In this document: positions 36,001 through 45,000 of the stretch, in pieces
How the letters are laid out: each line of letters begins with the position of its first letter
Numbering within the stretch: the first letter of the stretch is position 1
Source of the DNA: Flavobacterium sp. SUN052
GTDB taxonomy: Bacteria; Bacteroidota; Bacteroidia; Flavobacteriales; Flavobacteriaceae
Assembly: GCF_028867935.1 (NCBI RefSeq)
Contig: NZ_JAPQNS010000001.1
Location: 310,001-374,000 of the forward strand
Length of the DNA stretch: 64,000 nt
Reading direction: 5' to 3'
Program-made: the position numbers and the translations under genes
The notes under the pieces: generated by a model
What the model was told of the DNA's origin: nothing
The model's input: the letters and a program-made list of their open reading frames with translations, nothing else
The model's database searches: none

Positions 36001-39000
36001 CACCACCGACCCATTACTGATGAGAGTTACCGTAACACCTGGTATCGGCAAATCACCCGCATCCTGCTGTCCATCGCCATTCACATCTTCGAAAACAAAG
36101 TCGCCAAGCGTGGCGGCATTGCTCTGGCAGTTCTGGGACGTTTGGGCGACCGCCGTACAACCATTGAGGGTAGCCGTAATAACAACCGGCTGACCAGATG
36201 TTATGCCCACCACCTGATTACCCTGAACGGTTCCCGCGCTGGCTGTAATAATGGCTCCTGCCGTGGCCGTGAAGTTGACCGTGTACGTTGCCAGTCCATC
36301 ACAGTTTACGGTCGTAATAGCCACTGTTGGTAACGGATTCACGGTTACAGTGCTGGTTGCCAGCGCTGTGCATCCAAATGGATTCGTTACAATAACCGAA
36401 TAGGTCGTTGTGTTCGTTGGATTCACCATAAGCGTGTTGATTCCCGTATTTCCGTTGCCGAAATTATAGAGCGTTCCCGGCTGATCGGCACCGTCTGAAG
36501 CCGTGAGCGTCGCCATTTGACCCGCGCAAATAACCGATGATGTCAACGTTGCGATGGGTTGTGGGTTCACTGTCACGGTGCCACTGGCTGGTGCCGAACA
36601 ATTGTTGCCATTGGTTACGGTCACTGAATACACCGTTGTCACTGATGGCGTGACGATCAGATTTCCGTCGGGCGTGTTGCCGCTCCCGAAATTATAGAGC
36701 GTTCCCGGAAGACCGTTGCCACCCCCGGCTGTCAACGTAGCTGAAGCACCCGCGCAAATCGAGATCGAGGTCAGTGTTGCAACAGGCAGCGGATTCACTG
36801 TCACCGTGCCCGTGGCCGTAGCGGTACAACTGCTGGCGCTGCTGCCAATAACGGTATACGTGGTAGTGGCCGATGGATTTACCACAAAGCTGCCCGTTGC
36901 ACCACCAACTGTTGTCAGCGTTTGACCGCCGGGTAAAAGCGTGTATGAGGTGCCGCCAGAAACTGCTAAAGAAGCCGAGGCACCTGCGCAGATTACAGCA
37001 TCGCTGAGGGTAACGACTGGGAGTTGATTCACCGTCACCGTGCCAACAGCCGGAGCGGTGCAGCCAGTAACAGTGCTAACAGTAACTACTACCGTATACG
37101 AAGTTGTATTGATCGGATTGACTACGACCGTATTATCCGTCGACCGGCCATTGCCAAAATCATAGAACGCACCACCCGAAGCGGTCAGGGTGACCGACTG
37201 ACCAACGCAGATAACCGCCGAACTAAGCGCTGCATTAGGCAATGGATTCACCGTGACCGTCCCCGTGGCGGTGGCTACGCAACCATTCTCGTTGCTTACT
37301 CGAACTGTGTAGGGAGTTGTGATGGTGGCACTGACACTAAATAAACCTGTATTATTCACTTCATTGGTATTCACTAGGGTATACGAGGTGCCGCCCGTGG
37401 CGATGAGGGTGGCTGTCTCACCAAAACAAACAGCGGTGCTGCTTAGCGTCGGGGTGGGCAGTGGGTTCACCTGCACGGTACCAAGGGCGGTTGCTAGACA
37501 GCCGTTACCATTGGTGATGGTCACGTTGTAGCTTGTTGTGGTAGTTGGGTTCACAATCAGCGTGTTGCCGGGGGTGTTGCCACTACCGAAGTTGTAGAGC
37601 GTACCACCTGCCGCAACTATCGTGGCCGATTGTCCGGCGCAAATCGTGGCCGAGCTTAAGCTGGCTGTCACCGATGGATTTACCGTCACCGTTGTGGTAG
37701 CGAGACCAGTACAGCCCTGGGCATTCGTAACAATTACCGAGTAGCTGCTTGTTGCCGATGGACTCACCACCAGGCGGCCCGACACGTTGACTCGGTTGCC
37801 TGGTAAAAACTCATAACTGGTACCACCCGTAGCCACCAGCGTTACGGATTGACCATCGCAAATAACCCCTCCAGCCAGGTTGGCATTGACGGCTGGGTTG
37901 ATCGTAACATTGGTACTAGCCGTACCGGAGCACAAACCTCCTGCAACCGTCACGCTGTACAAACCGGCATTGGCAACTGTGGCATTAGGAATACTCACGT
38001 TAGCGGTGTTGGCGGTGAAGCCATTCGGACCGCTCCAGAAATAAGCACTGCCGCTGCCACTCGCCGAAAGATGTAAGGTTTGGCCAGAGCAAATAGGCGA
38101 ATTGTCGTTTACACTGACTGACCCTGGCTGCGAAACCACCACCTCTGCCTGTGCCGACGTGGTGCAGCCCTCGGGCGTGGTACAGGTCACGCTGTACGTG
38201 GAGGTCACTGTGGGCGTAACGGTGATGGTAGTTGCTGCCTCGTTGGTCGACCAGCGCACACTGCCCGTACAATTGTTGACTGTCAGGTTCGCACTGCTTC
38301 CTAAACAAACCACTGGGTTCGCTGGCGTAATGGTAATTACGGGTAGCGGGTTCACCGTTATGGTTCCGTTGGCAGTAGCTGTGCAGCCATTGGCATTAGT
38401 CACCACAACGGAATAGGTAGTAGTGGCGGATGGTCGGGCGATGAACAGGCCGCTGGTATTGTTGATATTGCCCACAAACTCATAGCCGGTGCCACCAGTA
38501 GCGGTAAGCGTAGCCGATTGTCCACTGCAGACGGTTGCACTGCTTAATATAGCTACCGGTACAGGGTTCACCGTTACCGTTCCAATTGCCGTGGCTGTGC
38601 AGACTGTCCCGTTGCTGACAACTACAGTGTAAGCAGTCGTGAGGGCGGGGCTGACCGTAAATTGGCCCGTTGTGTTCACTATGTTGCCCGGCAGGAGCGT
38701 ATAGCTGTTTCCACCGGTAGCAGTGAGCAAGGCTGAATTACCCGTGCAAATTGAGGCACTGCTGAGTGTGGCCGTAGGGAGCGGATTCACCGTTACAGTT
38801 CCCGTAGCAAGCGCGGTACACCCAGCGGTATTCGTCACAATTACCGAATACGTGGTGGTGCTGGCTGGATTCACAATCAACGAGCCCGTGGCTGAGTTGC
38901 CACTACCAAAGTTATAGAGCACCCCTCCCGTTGCGGTTAGTGTTGCCGACTGTCCTACGCAGATTATAGCCGAACTGAGTGTGGCTGTTGGCAGGAGATT

Positions 39001-42000
39001 CACGGTAACCGTACCCGTTGCCGTTGCAAAACACCCTGCTCCGTTTGAAACCGTAACCGAATATGGGGTTGTTGCGTTAGGGCTCACCACCAGAGTATTA
39101 TTCACATCAGGTCCGTTGCCAAAGTTATAGCTATTTCCCCCTGACGCTACCAATGTAGCCGATTGTCCAGCGCAGATAGTAACGCTATTGATCGTTGGGG
39201 TAGGTTGTTGATTCACGGTTACCGTGCCTGTTGCCGTAGCCGTACAGCCGTTTGCGTCTGTCACCAGAACTGAATAGGTCGTTGTAGCCGAGGGTGTCAC
39301 AACAAGGACTCCGTTGGGTGAGTTACCACTGCCAAAATTGAAGAGCGTACCCGAAAGGCCGTTTCCGTCCGTTGCAGTGAGTGTTGCAGATTGACCTGCG
39401 CAAATGATTGCACTACTCAAGGTCGCTGCTGGAACAGGATTCACCGTTACAGTACCGGTTGCCGTAGCCGAACAGCCACTGGAGCTGCTCACCAGTACAC
39501 TGTATGTTGTTGTGCTTAAAGGATTCACTACAAACTGGCCGGTGGTATTCGTCAACGATCCCGGAGTGAGTGTGTATGTGTCACCACTAGTACCACCGGT
39601 AGCCGTCAGTGTAGCAGAACCTCCGGCACAGATGACTGCTGATGACAGTGTTGCCGCAGGAACTGGATTCACCGTGACCGTGCCCGTCGCTACCGCTGAA
39701 CAACCTGCTCCGTTGGTAACAATGACACTATAGTTGGTGGTTGAGGCCGGGTTCACAACCCGTGTGTTTGTGGCCGTATTGCCCGTACCGAAGTTGTATA
39801 CCGTTCCGCCCGTTGCTACCAGCGTTACCGACTGGCCTGTGCAGATTGTCGAAGAAGTAAGGCTGACTTCGGGAGCCGGGTTGGCCACCAGCGTTACAAC
39901 TGCCGTGTTGGAACAACCCGTAGCTGGGTTGGTAACCCGCGCATAGATAGTACCACCCGTACTTGCGTAAGTGGATGGCGAAGAAATGGCATTCGTTAAC
40001 CCCAGGTCTGTAAAATAAACCACGGAATTATTGACTCCGCCAGTGACCGTGTTAGTCAGCGATGTCAGGTTAAACGTGCCTTGTCCGGTGCCATTGGCGC
40101 ACACCACCTGGGTAGCCGGATTGGCAACAGGCAGTGGATTAACTGTTATCGAAACAGTAGCCGTTCCTAAACAGCCACTGCTGTTTTGAGCCGTCAGATA
40201 ATAGAGGGTATTCGTTGCTGGCGTCACACCGGTGGGATTCGACTCCGTAACGCCAGCGGGCGAACCAACCCGGAAGGTAGGGTTCTGTAGGCTAGCATAG
40301 CCCGGAATCAGAGCCGTTAGGTCCACAGTTTGACCTGTACAAATAGTACGCGATGTAGTAGCAATAGTCAGAGCCGGGTTCACCGTAACGGTACCAGTAG
40401 CGGTAGTCGAACAACCGTTAGCATTGGCAACAGTTACCGAATAGGTAGTGTTAATGGTGGGCGATACCGTCAGGAAACCCGTTGTGTTGCTTAAACCTGT
40501 CGAGAATGAGTATGAGAATGTTTCTCCCGCTGAGCCACCCGTAGCGGTGAGTTGTACGGATTCGCCCGCACAACTGGTCGCACTGCTCAGGGTTGCAACC
40601 GGCAATGGGTTTACGGTTACTGTACCCAAGGCTATAGCGGTACAGCCACTACCATTGCTTACCAGAACGGTATAGCTGGTGGTGCTGGCTGGGGTTACAC
40701 TAAATATACCCGAAGTATTGGTCGTATTCGTGTTGAGCAGGGTGTACGATGTGCCGCCTGTTGCGGTGATTGTCGCGGTTTGACCTACACAAATAACAGC
40801 GTTGCTCAGCGTTGGCGTTGGCAATGGATTCACCGTCACCGTTCCCGTTGTTGTGGCCGTGCAACCAGTGCCGTTGCTCACCAGAACGGTGTAGGTTGTG
40901 GTCCCCGTAGGTGTCACGGCAAATTGACCCGAGGTGCTGATCTCATTGGTATTGAGCAGGGCGTACGATATGCCACCCGTTGCCGTGATTGTCGCGGTTT
41001 GTCCAGCGCAAATAACAGCGTTGCTCAGCGTTGGCGTTGGCAATGGATTTACCGTTACAATGCCGGTCGCTGTGGCCGAACAGCCAGCTCCGTTGCCAGC
41101 TAACACGGTGTAGGTTGTGCTGCCGGTTGGATTCACCGTGAATACGCCATTGGCGCTGACGGCATTGGTGTTGAGCAGCGTATACGAAGTGCCACCCGTA
41201 GCTATAATCGTCGCGGTTGTTCCAACACAAATTGATGCACTGCTCAGCGTTGGCGTTGGCAGCGTGTTCACGGTTACCGTGCTGGTTGTTGTAGCCACGC
41301 AGCCATTCCCATCAATAACCCGAACGGTGTAGGTTGTAGTACCCGTTGGATTCACTGCGAACACACCCGTGATATTAACATCATTCGTGTTGAGCAGGGT
41401 AAACGAATCGCCACCTGTGGCCGTAATGGTGGCCGTTTGACCAACACATATAACAGCGCTGCTTAAGGTTGGAGTCGGCAACGGATTTACCGTCACCAAT
41501 CCGCTTGCACTGGCTGTACAGCCTGATGCGTTGATGATCGTCACACTGTAGGTAGTTGTCGTAGTTGGACTTACCGTTAAGGTATTGTCAGCAGAGAAAC
41601 CACTTCCAAAGTTGTAGAGCACCCCCGGCAGGCCAGACACTTCCGACGCTGTTAGCACAGTCGACTGACCCGCACAAACCACCCCATTGGTGAGAGTAGG
41701 CGAGGGCAACTGATTGACCGTAACCGTAGCCGTTGCGGTGGCTATACAACCGTTGGCGTTGCTCACCCGAACGGTGTACGATGTACTGGCTGTTGGGTTC
41801 ACCGTGAATACGCCCGTAGTGTTGACCGAGTTGGTATTGAGTAGTGTGTAGGAAGTACCACCTGTCGCTGTAATCGTAGCCGTTTGGCCCGCACAAATAG
41901 CGGTGTTGCTCAGGGTAGGTGTTGGCAATGGATTCACCGTCACTACGCCTGTTGTTATTGCCGTACAACCCGTACCGTTGCTCACACGAACGGTATAGGT

Positions 42001-45000
42001 AGTAGTGGCGCCTGGTGTTACACTAAACACGCCTGTTGTGCTGACCTCGTTGGTGTTGAGTAGCGTGTATGACGTGCCGCCGGTAGCGGTGATCGTGGCC
42101 GTTTGGCCCGTACAGATCACAGCATTGCTCAAGGTCGGTGTGGGCAATGGGTTTACTGTTACCGTTGTGGTAGCGATACCTGTGCAACCCTGCGCGTTGG
42201 TAACAATCACCGAGTAGTTGCTCGTGCCGGAGGGACTCACTTCCAGCCGACCTGTGCTGTTTGTGATGTTGCCTGGCAGGAATTGGTAACTCGTGCCGCC
42301 CGTCGCCACCAGCGTCAGACTTTGACCCGTACAGATCACTCCTTCGCTCAGATTGGCCACCACGGCGGGGTTAAGCGTAACGTTGGTAGTGGCCGTTCCT
42401 GAGCACAAGCCCCCTGAAACCGTCACGCTGTATAATCCGGCGTTAGCGGCTGTGGCATTGGGAATGCTTACGTTGGCCGTGTTGGCTGTGAAACCATTGG
42501 GACCAGTCCAGAAATAAACACTACCACTGCCACTGGCCGCCAGATTGATGGTAGCTCCCGGACAGACAGGGCTATTGCTCGACACGCTGACCGAGCCCGG
42601 TGTAGTGACCGTCACAATAGACTGGGCGGCCACAGTGCACCCCTGCGGGGTAGTGCAGGTCACGCTATAGGTAGTAGTAGCCAGCGGTGTAACGGTGATA
42701 CTGGTACTGACTTCGTTGGTCGACCAGCGCACGCTACCCGTGCAGTTGTTGACTGTCAGGTTCGCACTGCTTCCCAAACAAATCACCGGATTCGATGGTG
42801 TGATGTTGATAGCAGGTACAGGATTCACAATTACTGTACCCGTTGCGGTGGCTGTACAACTGTTGGCGTTAGTGACCACAACTGTATACGTTGTGGTGGT
42901 TGACGGGTTGACAACAAGCACACCACTGGTATTTGTAGTAATACCCACAAACTGATAGCTCGTGCCACCGGTTGCCGTTAATGTCGCTGATTGTCCATTA
43001 CAAAGTGTAGCGCTGCTGAGTGTAGCCGTTGGCAGTGGGTTCACTGTCACCGTGCTGGTTGCAGTGGCCGTACAACCGCTACCATTACTGGCCAGGACGG
43101 TATAGTTGGTTGTCGCTCCAGGCGTTACGGTGAACACTCCCGATACTGCAACTACATTAGTATTAAGCAGAGTGTACGAAGCGCCACCTGTCGCCGTGAT
43201 CGTTGCCGTTTGGCCCGCGCAAATTACCGCGCTGCTTAAGGCGGGTGTGGGGAGTTGATTCACCGTTACTGTACCCGTTGCGGTTGCCGTGCAACCAGTA
43301 CCGTTGCTCACCCGAACGGTATAGGTGGTAGTAGCTCCTGGTGTTACACTGAATACCCCGGTTGTGTTAACTGCATTGGTGTTGAGCAGTGTATACGAAG
43401 TACCGCCCGTCGCTGTAATCGTAGCCGTTTGACCCGTACAGATCACAGCGCTGCTTAAGGCGGGCGTCGGGAGTTGATTCACTGTCACCGTACCCGTTGC
43501 TACCGCAATACAACCCGAACCATTCGTGACGGTGACGTTATAGGTAGTTGTTGCCGCTGGGCTAACTACAAACGTATTGTTCGGATCAGGTCCGTTGCCA
43601 AAATTGTAGGTACCACCGCCCGTAGCTACCAGCGTTGCTGATTGCCCCGCGCAAATAGTCGGACTGTTGACAGTAGGGGAGGGGAGCGCGTTTACAGTCA
43701 CTGTGCCCGTTGCCACCGCAATACAGCCATTGGCGTTGGCTGCCCGAACAGTATAGCTTGTCGTGCCGGTTGGAGTGACCTGGAAAACACCCGCAGAAAC
43801 CGAATTGGTATTTAACAGCGTGTACGAGGTGCCGCCCGTGGCAGTCAGTGAAGCCGTTTGGCCCGCACAAATGGCCGTGCTGCTTAGGGTTGGGGCCGGC
43901 AGCGGGTTCACGGTTACCGTACCCGTTGCTGTGGCCGTGCAACCGTTGCCATTGCTCACCCGAACGGTATAGCTTGTGGTACCCGTTGGCGTCACACTAA
44001 ATATCCCCGTTGTATTGACTGTGTTTGTGTTGAGCAGGGTGTACGACGAGCCACCGGTAGCGGTGATCGTAGCGGTTTGGCCTGCACAAATGATAACGCT
44101 GTTTAGAGTAGGCGTAGGGAGCGGGTTCACCGTGACCGTACTGGTTGCTATAGCGGTGCATCCGGTAACATTCGTCGCTACCACCGTGTAGACAGTAGTT
44201 GCAGTAGGGCTAACGGTAAATTGACCCGATGAGCTGGTGGCTCCCGTGTTCAGTAACGCGTACGATATACCACCCGTAGCGGTTAGCACTGCTGACCCAC
44301 CGGTACAAATAGTTGCGCCGGTAAGCGTAGCCGTTGCCGCTGGATTAACCGTCACTGTCACCGTTGTTGTGCTGGGGCACAGGCTGGTGCTGGTGGGCGT
44401 ACAGGTAACCGAAAAAGCCGTTGTCGAAACCGGACTAACCGTAATGCTGGCTGTACTTTGCCCAGTCGACCAGAGTAGCGTGCCATTGGTGCAGCCATTA
44501 ACCGTTAATCCAGTCGATCCGCCCGGGCATATTGCGGGGGAGGAGGGGGTTATGGTGAGTGGTTGTAGCGCTCCGTTGAGGGCTGACAGCGTACAACCCG
44601 CCGTGCAGGTCAGATTCGATGCTGAATAACTGTAACTACCAGCCTGCGTAATAACATAGCTATTTCCCGAAGCGACCAGAGTGCCGTTCTGGAACCATTG
44701 GATGTTACTAAACGATGCGGGTAATGTAGCCGTAAATGACTCGCCTGCGCAAAGGTATACAGGGACAGAGAAAGTGGCGTTGGCTGTGTTGTTCTGAGCC
44801 AGCGTACCGCTTTCGTTTTCCGTAGCCGTCACCGAAGCCGTATTGGCCAACACACCTTCGCTCGTTGCTGTCACCGTAATCGAGATGGTTGCCGAGGCAT
44901 TAATGGCCAGTGTGCCCAGCGAGTATGTGCGGGTAGAGCCCGATGTGGTGGTTGGTGCTGGTGTTGACCCAACAAATGTTTGCCCGGCACCGAGGATGTC

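Larger units (their letters stand above)
36120..44340 (-). repeat. Tandem array of ~37 Ig-like coding repeats
   Basis: The 8.2-kb core of the giant gene is built of units of about 213-255 bp. Each encodes the pattern PTPTLSSAVICAGQTATIT, then TGG-SYTLLNTN, then a TTTYTV strand, GC-TATAT and TVTVNPL. Two main unit types alternate irregularly: a SYTLLNTN type and a YNFGSGN type. The array is in frame throughout, with no stop codon. It is a coding repeat with a ~215-bp period, too long for a CRISPR array. Confidence 0.9.

Noticed and set aside
36120-44340. Regular repeats that might be taken for a CRISPR or satellite array
   Set aside because: The period is about 215 bp and varies between units, the frame stays open, and the repeats encode Ig-like domains.
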